Below are positions 50,972 through 59,602 of a stretch of DNA of 64,000 bases, piece by piece. The notes below the pieces were generated by a model. It was not told the DNA's origin and did not search any database. It was given only the letters and a program-made list of their open reading frames with translations. A program made the translations under genes and the position numbers. Source of the stretch: JAPUDQ01 sp964535835 (GTDB taxonomy: Bacteria > Patescibacteriota > Saccharimonadia > Saccharimonadales > Saccharimonadaceae); NCBI GenBank assembly GCA_964535835.1, contig CAZHUZ010000001.1, positions 46,967 to 110,966 on the forward strand, given 5' to 3'. The number at the start of each line of letters is the position of its first letter. Position 1 is the first letter of the stretch.

Positions 50972-53551
50972 CTATACTCGCTCTGCACTAAAATCTTTGT
51001 GCGCCTGATCAGCGATAGCATCCATCAGCGTAGTGACGTCTTTGTCAGTAAGCGTACGCTCATAACTCGCTATGGCGAGACGAAGCGTGATCGTCTTGTG
51101 ATCGCTATCGGCATCGGCCCGATAAATACTGAGGGGCGATAGCGCGTAATCAATCGCACCAATATCACTTGTTTCGATAACGTGCTTGGCGCTATCAACT
51201 ACTTGCTCGTATAAAACATCATTGCCAACACGCAGCGATATGTCCTGTGTCACACGTGGATAGCGGGAGAGTGGTTTGTAGCTATTTGTCGCAGCGCTAT
51301 GTGCATCGAGCAGGCCTTTTAGATCAAGTGAAAATGCGGCCGTGTACTGCGGCATTTTAAAGCTACGTAGTACAGACTGTTTCAGCTCACCAATCATACC
51401 GATAAATTCACCACCTCTACTCATCACCATCGCAGAACGCGTTTGATCAAATGGAGCCGTGATCGGAAAATCAAGTGGTTCTTTGATCGGCTCAAATTTG
51501 AGTGAAAAGCCTAAGTCACGAGCCAGCTGATCGATGAGTCGGCGGATGTGATAATACGCTGCACCATCGCGAGATTTTTTGCTAGCGTACACGCCATCGA
51601 CAAATTCAATCTCGCTCGGGAGACCTTCGTCGTCATCAGCATGATATTTTTTATTGTGACCTTTCCCTACCTCGTAGAGAGTAAATTCATCATGACCTGA
51701 TTTGATGTTGGCATTCACACGGTCAAGCAAACTTGGTAGCACTGAAAGTCGATAATATTGCAGATCTGGACTAAGTGCATTGCTAAGGCGAAATGCCTGT
51801 GAGATGTCTTGCTCGGCGCGTTGCATCGTCTTTTCATGCACGAAACTATAGGTCAAAACTTCATTGGCGCCACTACGTGATAGGCTCTCACGCACTAAAC
51901 GCTTAATCTCGATCGATGGATTTTTAGCAGGCGGAGTGATGGTACGACGTGGCAACTCGCGTGGTAATTTGTCGAAACCATATAGTCGACCAATCTCCTC
52001 GACAACGTCCTCAGGATCGACAATATCAGTACGCCAAAATGGGATATTTACATGTAGATCATCATTGTTGTCAGTTTTGTCTTCGGGATTCCAGCCGCAA
52101 TCCTCGCAGAGTGGAAACTCAACATTACCAATCAGCTGCACCATATCGTATTTGCTCATATCGAGACCGAGACGATTGCGGATAAAGTCAGGTTTGATTG
52201 TAAGCGGTGGATGAAGTTCGTTTGTCTCTATCGCAGTATTGAGGTTGATCGCATGTTCATCATAGATATCACTCGCTTGTTCACCACCGGCAACATCGAT
52301 GACCGATGCCATCGTCACTGCCAGTACGGCAGGGTTTTGCAGTGGGGATTGCCCTTTATTGAACCGCGTCAATGCATCAGTGAATAGTCCATGCCGCATA
52401 CTGCTACGACGGACGGCGTACATATCAAAGTTTGCGACTTCGATCACGATGTTTTTGGTCGTGTCACTTACTTCACTATCACCACCACCCATGATACCGG
52501 CAAGACCAACCGGACCTTCGCCATCGACAATGACGATATCGCTCTCATCGAGTTCATAAGTCTTGTCATTGAGCAAACGAATTTTCTCACCTTTTTTAGC
52601 AAGCCGTGTTCCCAAATATTTACCGCGAAGCTTGTCATAATCATAGGAATGTGTTGGCTGCGCGGTCAGCAACATGACGTAGTTTGTCACGTCGACGATA
52701 TTGTTTATCGGTTTACCGCCAAGTGCAATAAGTGCAGTCTGCAGCCACATGGGACTCTTTTTGACTGTCACGTCTCGCACAGCAACTGCCATAAACCGCG
52801 GCACAACGTCACTTGCTTCGTTGCTAACTGTAAGTTCTAGATCCTCTTTATTCTTCTTTCTTCCCTCTTCATTCTTCCCCGCGTACCACTCAGGAGACGC
52901 AAACTGCATACCTTGTATACCAGCGATCTCACGCGCTACACCGAGCTGTCCAAAGAGATCAGGGCGATGCGTAAACATCTTGTTTTCGATGTCGATGATC
53001 GTATCATCCAGCCCAAAGGTTTTAGCAAAGCTTAGTCCTGCCTCTAATTTTTTGACGGAACCAAATGGGGACAAATCGTCATCTGTTAATTCTATGATCC
53101 CAGCGTGATCAGTGCCAATACCTAACTCGTCAGCAGCGGCAAGCATACCATGACTTTTGACGCCGCGAAGTTCACGTACATCGAGTACAAATGGATCTTT
53201 GTCGTCATAACTAGCAGGTACTGTCGATCCGGGAGGTAGCCATATCGCCCACATGTCTGCATGAACATTTGACGCACCGCAGACAACCTCTACGAGATTG
53301 GCGGAATCTGGAATAACGAATTTAGAATAGAGCGAATTGTCACCGATAGCTATCTTGCAAACTGACAGTTTATCGGCATCGGGATGCTTCTCGCATTTGA
53401 CGACGCGAACAATCAACGCATCTTTGTATTTGTCAGCAAGATCAATTACCTGCTCGACACCGCCTAGCTGTTTATTTATCTTCGTCACCAACTCATCAAC
53501 TGGCAGATCGACTGTCGTAAATTGTTTGATTGTGTTTAGGCTAACTCTCAT
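50972..53551 (-). CDS. pheT: Phenylalanyl-tRNA synthetase beta subunit
   Basis: 859 aa. N-terminal tRNA-binding domain (about 40-150), B3/B4 editing domain (HSYDYDKLRG region), B5, core and C-terminal anticodon-binding FDX-ACB domain (KPLSRYPRVTQDISLRVGND). It pairs with pheS just upstream. The ribosome site GGGAG lies 8 nt before the ATG. A 14-bp tandem repeat sits in its leader (53568-53595). Confidence 0.97.
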   Translation of the reverse strand: MRVSLNTIKQFTTVDLPVDELVTKINKQLGGVEQVIDLADKYKDALIVRVVKCEKHPDADKLSVCKIAIGDNSLYSKFVIPDSANLVEVVCGASNVHADMWAIWLPPGSTVPASYDDKDPFVLDVRELRGVKSHGMLAAADELGIGTDHAGIIELTDDDLSPFGSVKKLEAGLSFAKTFGLDDTIIDIENKMFTHRPDLFGQLGVAREIAGIQGMQFASPEWYAGKNEEGRKKNKEDLELTVSNEASDVVPRFMAVAVRDVTVKKSPMWLQTALIALGGKPINNIVDVTNYVMLLTAQPTHSYDYDKLRGKYLGTRLAKKGEKIRLLNDKTYELDESDIVIVDGEGPVGLAGIMGGGDSEVSDTTKNIVIEVANFDMYAVRRSSMRHGLFTDALTRFNKGQSPLQNPAVLAVTMASVIDVAGGEQASDIYDEHAINLNTAIETNELHPPLTIKPDFIRNRLGLDMSKYDMVQLIGNVEFPLCEDCGWNPEDKTDNNDDLHVNIPFWRTDIVDPEDVVEEIGRLYGFDKLPRELPRRTITPPAKNPSIEIKRLVRESLSRSGANEVLTYSFVHEKTMQRAEQDISQAFRLSNALSPDLQYYRLSVLPSLLDRVNANIKSGHDEFTLYEVGKGHNKKYHADDDEGLPSEIEFVDGVYASKKSRDGAAYYHIRRLIDQLARDLGFSLKFEPIKEPLDFPITAPFDQTRSAMVMSRGGEFIGMIGELKQSVLRSFKMPQYTAAFSLDLKGLLDAHSAATNSYKPLSRYPRVTQDISLRVGNDVLYEQVVDSAKHVIETSDIGAIDYALSPLSIYRADADSDHKTITLRLAIASYERTLTDKDVTTLMDAIADQAHKDFSAERV

Positions 53552-53567
53552 ACTAAAGCTCCCGACG

Positions 53568-53595
53568 GAAGAATAATGAATGAAGAATAATGAAT
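53568..53595 (+). repeat. Two tandem copies of a 14-bp unit
   Basis: GAAGAATAATGAAT twice in a row (53568-53581 and 53582-53595), in the pheS-pheT spacer. A related ATTCTTCATTC motif occurs further left at about 53657-53672. Confidence 0.75.
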
Positions 53596-53680
53596 CATAA
53601 TCTCTCCTTTGACGTCTTAATCAAACCGACTAATAATTTCTCATATATATTCATCATTCTATATTCTTCATTCTAGATAG

Positions 53681-54715
53681 TTAAAACTGCCTCAAAAAAT
53701 CTAATTTTGCACTTTCAAAATGTCGGACGTCTTCGATGCCTGATTTCATCATGACGAGTCGGTCGATACCACAGCCAAACGCAAATCCGGTATACACATT
53801 TGGATCAATACCTGCTGCCTTTAGTACATTTGGATGAATCATGCCACAGCCAAGCAGTTCAATCTTGCCTTCGTGCGAACAAACAGTGCAGCCACGCGCA
53901 TCACAAAACGGACAAGTCAACCCAAACTCAAAACTTGGCTCGGTAAATGGGAAATAATATGGGTTTACATGTACGTCGAGCTTCTTGCCATAATATTCTT
54001 CGAGGAATTTTTGAAGAGTCGCTATTAGCATGCCAGCATGGACGCCCTTGTCGACATAGACGCCTTCAATTTGATAAAAGGTGTGTTCATGACGAGCATC
54101 GAGATCTTCGTTGCGAAATACGCGGTCAGGTACGATTGCGGCAATTGGATCGCCATGTTTTAGATTGTCAGCGTATTTTTTAAGTATGCGATTTTGCATC
54201 GTGCTAGTATGTGCTGGTGCAATCAATTGGTCGCCGTCAGCATCGGTCTCGACGGTCATAAACGTATCGTAATCATCACGTGCCGGGTGACCTTTGGGAA
54301 AATTAAGCGTCTCAAACATATGATACTGGTCATCAATCTCACGTGATTCTTCTGCCACAAATCCCATACGAGAAAAAATATCAATAACACGTGCTATTTC
54401 GGCCGACAGCGGATGGATAGATCCATTGCTCGTCGGTAGCAATGCAGGCTGCGAGGCGTTGATATCAAATGGCGCCGTCACGTCAATTGGTGCAAGCGTA
54501 ATAGTTTCTACCGACGCCTCGGCTACTTTTTGTTTGAGTTCTTGGCTGAGTTGGTTGATTGACTGACCAAATTCTGCGCGTTCACTAGGATCAAGTTTGG
54601 GTATCTCCGAAAAGAGCATTTTTAGCTCGGGAGATTTCAATATATCTGCTTTGTTCTCCAGCGTATCAAAACGCTGCAATAATTCATCGCGGACATGAGC
54701 GATTTTGTCATTCAT
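53681..54715 (-). CDS. pheS: Phenylalanyl-tRNA synthetase alpha subunit
   Basis: Class II catalytic subunit. N-terminal coiled coil (about 1-85), then DITAP-like DVTAPFDIN, IEGVYVDKGVHAG, YYFPFTEPSFEF and GFAFGCGIDRLVMMKSGIED (motif 3). CPFCDARGCTVC gives a small zinc-like cysteine cluster. The start MNDKIAHV is chosen because the longer frame overlaps the upstream small gene; TAGAAT lies 10 nt upstream. Confidence 0.97.
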   Translation of the reverse strand: MNDKIAHVRDELLQRFDTLENKADILKSPELKMLFSEIPKLDPSERAEFGQSINQLSQELKQKVAEASVETITLAPIDVTAPFDINASQPALLPTSNGSIHPLSAEIARVIDIFSRMGFVAEESREIDDQYHMFETLNFPKGHPARDDYDTFMTVETDADGDQLIAPAHTSTMQNRILKKYADNLKHGDPIAAIVPDRVFRNEDLDARHEHTFYQIEGVYVDKGVHAGMLIATLQKFLEEYYGKKLDVHVNPYYFPFTEPSFEFGLTCPFCDARGCTVCSHEGKIELLGCGMIHPNVLKAAGIDPNVYTGFAFGCGIDRLVMMKSGIEDVRHFESAKLDFLRQF

Positions 54716-54728
54716 ACTGCGTACTATT

Positions 54729-54953
54729 CTACCGTGATAATAAGAGGTACGCAACGCCTAAGAATATCAGCATGCCAACGATCGCAACTATAGCACCGAG
54801 ATTTTGCGAAATATGCGTTCCTTCTTCGATTGTATTTTCGGTTTTTTCGTACTGGATCGGTGGTCCATCGGTCCGCATTTTTTCTTGTAATTCAGCAGCG
54901 ATGCGTTCTTGAAATTCTGAGCGTGGTGATTCTTTGCGTATAAATAATGCCAT
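54729..54953 (-). CDS. Small single-TM protein upstream of pheS
   Basis: 74 aa: charged N-terminal half (MALFIRKESPRSEFQERIAA) and a C-terminal TM helix (LGAIVAIVGMLIFLGVAYLL). Unknown function; tail-anchored topology. TACTAT 6 nt before the ATG fits the leaderless pattern. Confidence 0.65.
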   Translation of the reverse strand: MALFIRKESPRSEFQERIAAELQEKMRTDGPPIQYEKTENTIEEGTHISQNLGAIVAIVGMLIFLGVAYLLLSR

Positions 54954-54959
54954 GTTGCT

Positions 54960-54965
54960 ATAGTA
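54960..54965 (-). promoter_or_regulatory. -10 box upstream of the small TM gene/pheST
   Basis: TACTAT on the minus strand, 6 nt before the ATG at 54953; probably the main promoter of the pheST block. Confidence 0.5.
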
Positions 54966-54992
54966 GATGGTAAATAGTAAATGGTAAATAGT
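54963..54992 (-). repeat. AT-rich degenerate repeat related to 15321-15360
   Basis: On the minus strand it reads ACTATTTACCATTTACTATT, in line with the TTTAC units at 15321-15360. Confidence 0.5.
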
Positions 54993-55035
54993 ATGTGCTA
55001 TACTTCATGCATAAAGTATAAGGGAGTTATGCCAT

Positions 55036-55962
55036 ATGGCCACCAAAGCCAAGACAACGTCAAAAGCACGAACAGCTAAGACACGACCCGCGGCTGCAAA
55101 AGCTGCAAAAACAACTACCAAAAAAACGACAGTCGTCAAAACTGCACCAGTCGCAGCAGTTCGACCTGTCACACGACAAAAAACATACCGACTATCAAAC
55201 GACTTGTCTGGTGCACAAGTTATCGGTGAAATGGTTGGAACATTTCTGTTTGTCTCGCTTATCATGGCGAGCGGCGGCAATCCATTTTTGATCGGTATCG
55301 CACTCATCGGTTTGGTTGCAGCATTCTTTAGTATCTCGGGTGCACATCTCAATCCTGCAATCACCTTTGGTCTATGGACGATGCGCAAAGTTTCAGCAAC
55401 AAAAATGCTGTTTTACCTAATGGCGCAATTTGTTGGTGCCATCCTCGCTGTATTTGCTGTATCAGCATTTGCTGGTACAAGCCCAAGCATTTCACTATCA
55501 AGTTTCTTCCAGTGGGATTGGCGCATAGTGTTTGCTGAGCTCCTTGGTATGGCAGTATTTATGTTCATGGTAGCAGCTGCTGCAGAACGAGCTCAGACCG
55601 ACAACTCAAAAGCCGTTACGATCGGTCTCGGCCTCTTTGTCGCATTGGTTATCTCAACCAGCCTGCTCCAACAAGCAATCTCAACTGAGAACACTAAATT
55701 CACAGCTGAGCAACAAAAAGAATCGTCAAAAGACATCAGTACTCCACGCATCTTGAAGGTTGGTGGAACTATACTCAACCCTGCTGCTGCGTTTAGCCAG
55801 ACTGAGACTGAGAGCCAGAACTCTGCGCTCGGAACTCAAGAGAAATCAACCGGTGCAAGCCGCCTCACTATCGAAACCATCCTCGGCGCATTTGCCGGAG
55901 CTGCAATCGGTGGCTGGCTCTATCTTCTCCTTGCACGCAACACCGAAGAGGGTCGTCTCTAA
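55036..55962 (+). CDS. Aquaporin-like MIP channel with Lys/Ala-rich N-terminal tail
   Basis: 308 aa. Residues 1-50 are a Lys/Ala/Thr tail (TKAKTTSKARTAKTRPAAAK) like histone H1 or nucleoid-protein tails. Then six TM segments with GAHLNPAITFG (first NPA, residues about 96-106). The second half-helix reads GGTILNPAAAFSQTE, where the usual Arg after NPA is Ala, and a hydrophilic insert (about 215-240, ENTKFTAEQQKESSK) precedes it. Water or small-solute channel expected, with altered selectivity. AAGGGAG ribosome site; terminator follows. Confidence 0.88.
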   Translation: MATKAKTTSKARTAKTRPAAAKAAKTTTKKTTVVKTAPVAAVRPVTRQKTYRLSNDLSGAQVIGEMVGTFLFVSLIMASGGNPFLIGIALIGLVAAFFSISGAHLNPAITFGLWTMRKVSATKMLFYLMAQFVGAILAVFAVSAFAGTSPSISLSSFFQWDWRIVFAELLGMAVFMFMVAAAAERAQTDNSKAVTIGLGLFVALVISTSLLQQAISTENTKFTAEQQKESSKDISTPRILKVGGTILNPAAAFSQTETESQNSALGTQEKSTGASRLTIETILGAFAGAAIGGWLYLLLARNTEEGRL

Positions 55963-55981
55963 ATATAACGATCTCGATCAA

Positions 55982-56011
55982 AATAACCCCCGCAAATCAG
56001 CGGGGGTTATT
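55982..56011. terminator. Bidirectional terminator, aquaporin/rmuC
   Basis: Perfect 12-bp stem AATAACCCCCGC / GCGGGGGTTATT, loop AAATCA, T-rich on both sides. It separates two convergent genes. Confidence 0.9.
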
Positions 56012-56028
56012 TTATCTATATGAAATAC

Positions 56029-57099
56029 TTAATCTTCATCTTGTGGACGGTCGAGTAATAGCGGCTCAACACTCGGCGATGTATCAGCAATCTTGACGAC
56101 GTCTCGATCCATGCGCGACAGACTCTTGTGTGCATTGTTGAAATGACCAACTGACGTACCGAGGCTATTGCCGAGTTTTTGCATATAGGTATCATGAGCC
56201 TGAATATGTTTGCCGAGCTCTGCCACACGTTTTTGAATGTCACGTGCCTGCTCCTCGATCTGCAAACTCTTGAGTCCTTGCATAACCGTTTGCAGATAGG
56301 CTAGCAAAGTTGTCGGACTAACGATGATGACTTTTTTATCGATAAACGCGTACTCGATAAGATCACGAGCATTCGTGCCGGTTGCACCGACATTGTTTAC
56401 GAGCAAATCATAATAGATTGCCTCCGACGGGATAAACATAAATGCATAGTCAAGCGTGTTTTCTGCCGGACGAATATATTTACTGGTTTCATCGATACGA
56501 TTTTTGAGATCAGTTTTAAATGCTTTGGCATGAATATCGCGCTGCGTTTTGTCTTTTTCTTCGATTAGACGATTGTAATTTTCGAGTGAAAATTTACTAT
56601 CGATCGGGATCATACGTCCTTTATCAAGTTTGATGACTGCATCGACTATCTCGCCGTCTTTGAATTTATATTGCATTTCGTAGACGTGAGGCGGTAAGAC
56701 ATTTCCGAGTACGGTATCAAGGTAATATTCACCGAGACCACCGCGCTGTTTTGGGTTTTGCAGCACATTTTGCAGTGTTTTGAGCTCGCTCGTCACATCC
56801 ATAACGCGACGGTTCGTTTCATCTAACCGTGCCAGCTTTTGAGTGACATCTGCAATCAGTTTGGCACTCTCGCTGAGTTGTTTTTGCATACTCCCCTGCA
56901 TGAGCGCTTGGGATTTATCGAGTCGATCACTCACGGTCGACTGTAGATTATCTTTGAGTGCCTCGACGGTTCGACCAAGCTCCGTAATATCTTGTTTGAT
57001 GAAGAGTGATGAATCTTGTGGCTTGGAGCGCATAAGCAATACAATGATGACGACCATCATAACAACGACAAGAATGATAAGTATAAGAGTAATGTCCAT
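56029..57099 (-). CDS. rmuC: DNA recombination protein RmuC
   Basis: N-terminal TM helix (about 3-24), then a long coiled coil (about 35-110, DITELGRTVEALKDNLQST), followed by the RmuC core with KQRGGLGEYYLDTVLGNVLP, IPIDSKFSLENYNRL and FMFIPSEAIYYDLL, and a C-terminal coiled coil. The family limits rearrangements; it has a PD-(D/E)xK-like fold. 356 aa. TATACT 6 nt before ATG. Confidence 0.94.
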   Translation of the reverse strand: MDITLILIILVVVMMVVIIVLLMRSKPQDSSLFIKQDITELGRTVEALKDNLQSTVSDRLDKSQALMQGSMQKQLSESAKLIADVTQKLARLDETNRRVMDVTSELKTLQNVLQNPKQRGGLGEYYLDTVLGNVLPPHVYEMQYKFKDGEIVDAVIKLDKGRMIPIDSKFSLENYNRLIEEKDKTQRDIHAKAFKTDLKNRIDETSKYIRPAENTLDYAFMFIPSEAIYYDLLVNNVGATGTNARDLIEYAFIDKKVIIVSPTTLLAYLQTVMQGLKSLQIEEQARDIQKRVAELGKHIQAHDTYMQKLGNSLGTSVGHFNNAHKSLSRMDRDVVKIADTSPSVEPLLLDRPQDED

Positions 57100-57105
57100 G
57101 ATCCT

Positions 57106-57111
57106 AGTATA
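57106..57111 (-). promoter_or_regulatory. -10 box of rmuC, leaderless
   Basis: TATACT on the minus strand, 6 nt (AGGATC) before the ATG. Confidence 0.68.
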
Positions 57112-57132
57112 GCCTACCGGCCATACTATCGC

Positions 57133-57606
57133 CTACCAAGCGGCGAGGAGCAATCGAGCAGCAACAACCGATATGATTGTCAGAATAAGTGCGACTGGGA
57201 AAAATAGTAAACGATTGACCCATGCGTAGTACATATAGGCGAGACCAAATAATACAGCTGCGTATAGCGTACCAAGCCACCACGACATATCACCAACCCA
57301 GACATGAAATCCCCACAATGTCGCGATAACAGCCAGAATGACGAGGAGTGGTCGCATAATAACCGATCGTATAAGAGCGATAAGCCCCAAGAAATGTGCG
57401 ACAATGAGCGCGATCACAACGGCAGTGATCGTGACATAACCACAAGCTGAATTGTTGCCACCACACATGATGGGAGTGAGTACGTATTTTTCAAGTCCAA
57501 GCGCCAGAAGCCATGTCAGCGCTCCACTAACAAAACCTGTCAAAAAAGTCTGTACGAGAGCTACAGGCACAAATGTCTGGTATTCAATATATCGTCGGTA
57601 ATCCAT
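57133..57606 (-). CDS. Membrane protein with about five TM helices, unknown
   Basis: 157 aa, mostly hydrophobic: LVQTFLTGFVSGALTWLLAL and later helices around 56-78, 82-102, 108-128 and 133-155. A loop has two Cys (MCGGNNSACGY) that could pair outside the cell. No family recognised. It has a conventional leader with AAAGGA and TATAAT (57628-57633). Confidence 0.62.
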   Translation of the reverse strand: MDYRRYIEYQTFVPVALVQTFLTGFVSGALTWLLALGLEKYVLTPIMCGGNNSACGYVTITAVVIALIVAHFLGLIALIRSVIMRPLLVILAVIATLWGFHVWVGDMSWWLGTLYAAVLFGLAYMYYAWVNRLLFFPVALILTIISVVAARLLLAAW

Positions 57607-57627
57607 GAATGTCCTTTATTTATGCGA

Positions 57628-57633
57628 ATTATA
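57628..57633 (-). promoter_or_regulatory. -10 box with leader, upstream of the five-TM gene
   Basis: TATAAT on the minus strand, 21 nt before the ATG; the AAAGGA ribosome site lies between. Confidence 0.55.
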
Positions 57634-57674
57634 CATGATAATTGTATTTTATGCAAATTGCTGAAACGATTATG

Positions 57675-58139
57675 CTAACTCTGTGTCTTAATTTTTTGGT
57701 ACCAAATACTTCCTGATAGCCCCGCGATAATACCTCCTATAATATCAATAGGGGTATGTACTAACGCCACAACACGAGCGACACACATAACTATGACGGT
57801 AAATGACAATAAAATTGCAACTCGTTTGTTTCGAGTAATAAACCACACTGCCGCAACTATTACCACTGCCAACAATGCATGATCCGAAGGAAAACCTGGG
57901 TTGTCGATATATGCAGCACCAGCCGCTACACCTCTTTCTATAAATGGTCGCTCAACCGACGGTTGATAGAGCAAACTCATTATTTTACCGACGAGCAGAG
58001 ACGTCAGCCCAGCCATAATTAATTGAGGCAATAATCTAAAGAATTGCTTTGGGGAACTACGCATATAATTGAGAACCATGATAGCGGCGACGATAATAAT
58101 AACCACAAGTGTGCCATCAGCAAGAAATCTAGTGAGCAT
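57675..58139 (-). CDS. PAP2-family membrane phosphatase
   Basis: Lipid-phosphate or undecaprenyl-diphosphate-type phosphatase. Motif 1 KIMSLLYQPSVERP (K-x6-RP-like), motif 2 NPGFPSDHALL and motif 3 ARVVALVHTPIDIIGG (R-x5-H-x3-D) are seen. Motif 2 has PSDH instead of PSGH. 154 aa with five or six TM helices. An earlier ATG at 58157 is possible; the chosen ATG has GGAGG 10 nt upstream, and both overlap the TerC-like stop. Confidence 0.85.
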   Translation of the reverse strand: MLTRFLADGTLVVIIIVAAIMVLNYMRSSPKQFFRLLPQLIMAGLTSLLVGKIMSLLYQPSVERPFIERGVAAGAAYIDNPGFPSDHALLAVVIVAAVWFITRNKRVAILLSFTVIVMCVARVVALVHTPIDIIGGIIAGLSGSIWYQKIKTQS

Positions 58140-59187
58140 GATGTGCTGTGCCTCCATTCTCTTTTTTCATTGTGATAATTGAACTCGCGATAGATGCACC
58201 TACAATTATCAGCCCTGCGACGCCAGCGATTGCTTCGGGGATTTCTATAAACAACCCACTCAGTAGTACAAGCGCTAATATACCGATAGTATAGTGTGCG
58301 CCATGCTCTAAGTAGCGATAAGCCTTTAGCGTTTGTCGGCGAACCATAAATACGGTCAGACTCCTCACCCACAATGCACCGACACCCAGTCCAATTGCTA
58401 TCAATATAACATCATTGGTAACAGCAAATGCCCCGATAACTCCATCGAAGCTAAAACTACCATCAAGTACTTGTAGGTAGAGAAATGACATAAATCCCGC
58501 AAGCATAGGATAACGACTGGGCTTGTCGGTTTCCTCTTGAGTGACAGTAAATATATCGTTTAGTTTTTGCAGCCCTAGGCTCACAATTATTCCGACCGAA
58601 CCTGCCATGAGAGTATCATTTGGATGATGATTCCATGGCATGACATATAGCAATAACAAGACAACTACCGCTATCGATGTATAGATCCACCATTTGCCCA
58701 TGCGCTGCAACGGTCTCTCAATAATATTTATCCAACGGACTTCACGTCGAGGGTCGAAGAAAAAGCTAAAACATAGCATCAGCAAAAACATCCCACCAAA
58801 CGACGCGATCATTGGATGTGCATGATGTAGTTCCTCGGCATAGCGTACAGGATCATTGAGGGCAAGATTGATAACATCGCTCGCTGATAATCCTGCGGTC
58901 AGCATAACCAAGATGATTGGAAATACTAATCTCATACCAAAAACAGCGATAATCATACCGACAGTCAGAAACATCGTTTGCCAAAATCGACTCATCGTCG
59001 CCAAGATTCGCGCATTTATGATCGCGTTGTCAAAACTAAATGTTATCTCAACAAGCATCAAAACTATCGCTACAAACATCGCCGACAAACCCAAGTAAAC
59101 ACCTACTAATACAAGTGATGATATCGTGATAAGTGCCGATATAAAGAAGATTCTAAATGGATGATGAGGATGTATCAAATGTTTCAT
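58129..59187 (-). CDS. TerC-related (DUF475) integral membrane protein
   Basis: 352 aa with about nine TM helices. The acidic membrane motifs EITFSFDNAIINARIL and LDGSFSFDGVIGAF are the paired FSFD(N/G) signatures of DUF475/TerC, thought to act in metal homeostasis or metal loading of secreted enzymes. TATAAT lies 11 nt before the ATG; an in-frame GTG sits two codons earlier. Followed by PAP2, with 11-bp overlap. Confidence 0.9.
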   Translation of the reverse strand: MKHLIHPHHPFRIFFISALITISSLVLVGVYLGLSAMFVAIVLMLVEITFSFDNAIINARILATMSRFWQTMFLTVGMIIAVFGMRLVFPIILVMLTAGLSASDVINLALNDPVRYAEELHHAHPMIASFGGMFLLMLCFSFFFDPRREVRWINIIERPLQRMGKWWIYTSIAVVVLLLLYVMPWNHHPNDTLMAGSVGIIVSLGLQKLNDIFTVTQEETDKPSRYPMLAGFMSFLYLQVLDGSFSFDGVIGAFAVTNDVILIAIGLGVGALWVRSLTVFMVRRQTLKAYRYLEHGAHYTIGILALVLLSGLFIEIPEAIAGVAGLIIVGASIASSIITMKKENGGTAHHAH

Positions 59188-59199
59188 TGTCACTTGTTA

Positions 59200-59601
59200 T
59201 TATATCTTATTATCTTTACGATCTTTGTTTCGAATCATTTGCCATGGCCATCTCCCCTCAATCTCCATCTGAAACTCGATGCTCAAAAATGCCCGAACAA
59301 GTACTATAATCGCCAGCACTAGTACTGAGTCCAAACTGAGATCACCACCAACAGAACGGATAATATCTCCGGCCACTAAAAATTCTAGCCCAATTAATAT
59401 ACTGCGTGCGAGATTCCAACGATAATCATTGTAAAGCCCGTCATAATTATGGCCACTAAAAAATTTTACGGCCGCATGAAATGTCGCAATGATCGCGCCA
59501 GCCAAAATGACAATGATGCCGACAAAATCCAAGAATAACCCTATGTTTTGTGCAAAATCTTGAAAATTAAATAATGAGTACCCAATTGCTATGTCTTGCA
59601 T
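59200..59601 (-). CDS. DUF1622-like membrane protein
   Basis: 133 aa with three TM helices (about 20-42, 68-85, 88-108) and the segment YRWNLARSILIGLEFLVAGD typical of DUF1622. Function unknown. The start is 2 bp from the Nramp stop, so it is in the same operon. Confidence 0.82.
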   Translation of the reverse strand: MQDIAIGYSLFNFQDFAQNIGLFLDFVGIIVILAGAIIATFHAAVKFFSGHNYDGLYNDYRWNLARSILIGLEFLVAGDIIRSVGGDLSLDSVLVLAIIVLVRAFLSIEFQMEIEGRWPWQMIRNKDRKDNKI

Positions 59602-59602
59602 G

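Noticed and set aside
55005..55388. Minus-strand frame of 127 codons
   Set aside because: Antisense to the aquaporin start, and its product is an artefact of the Lys/Ala-rich tail read backwards.
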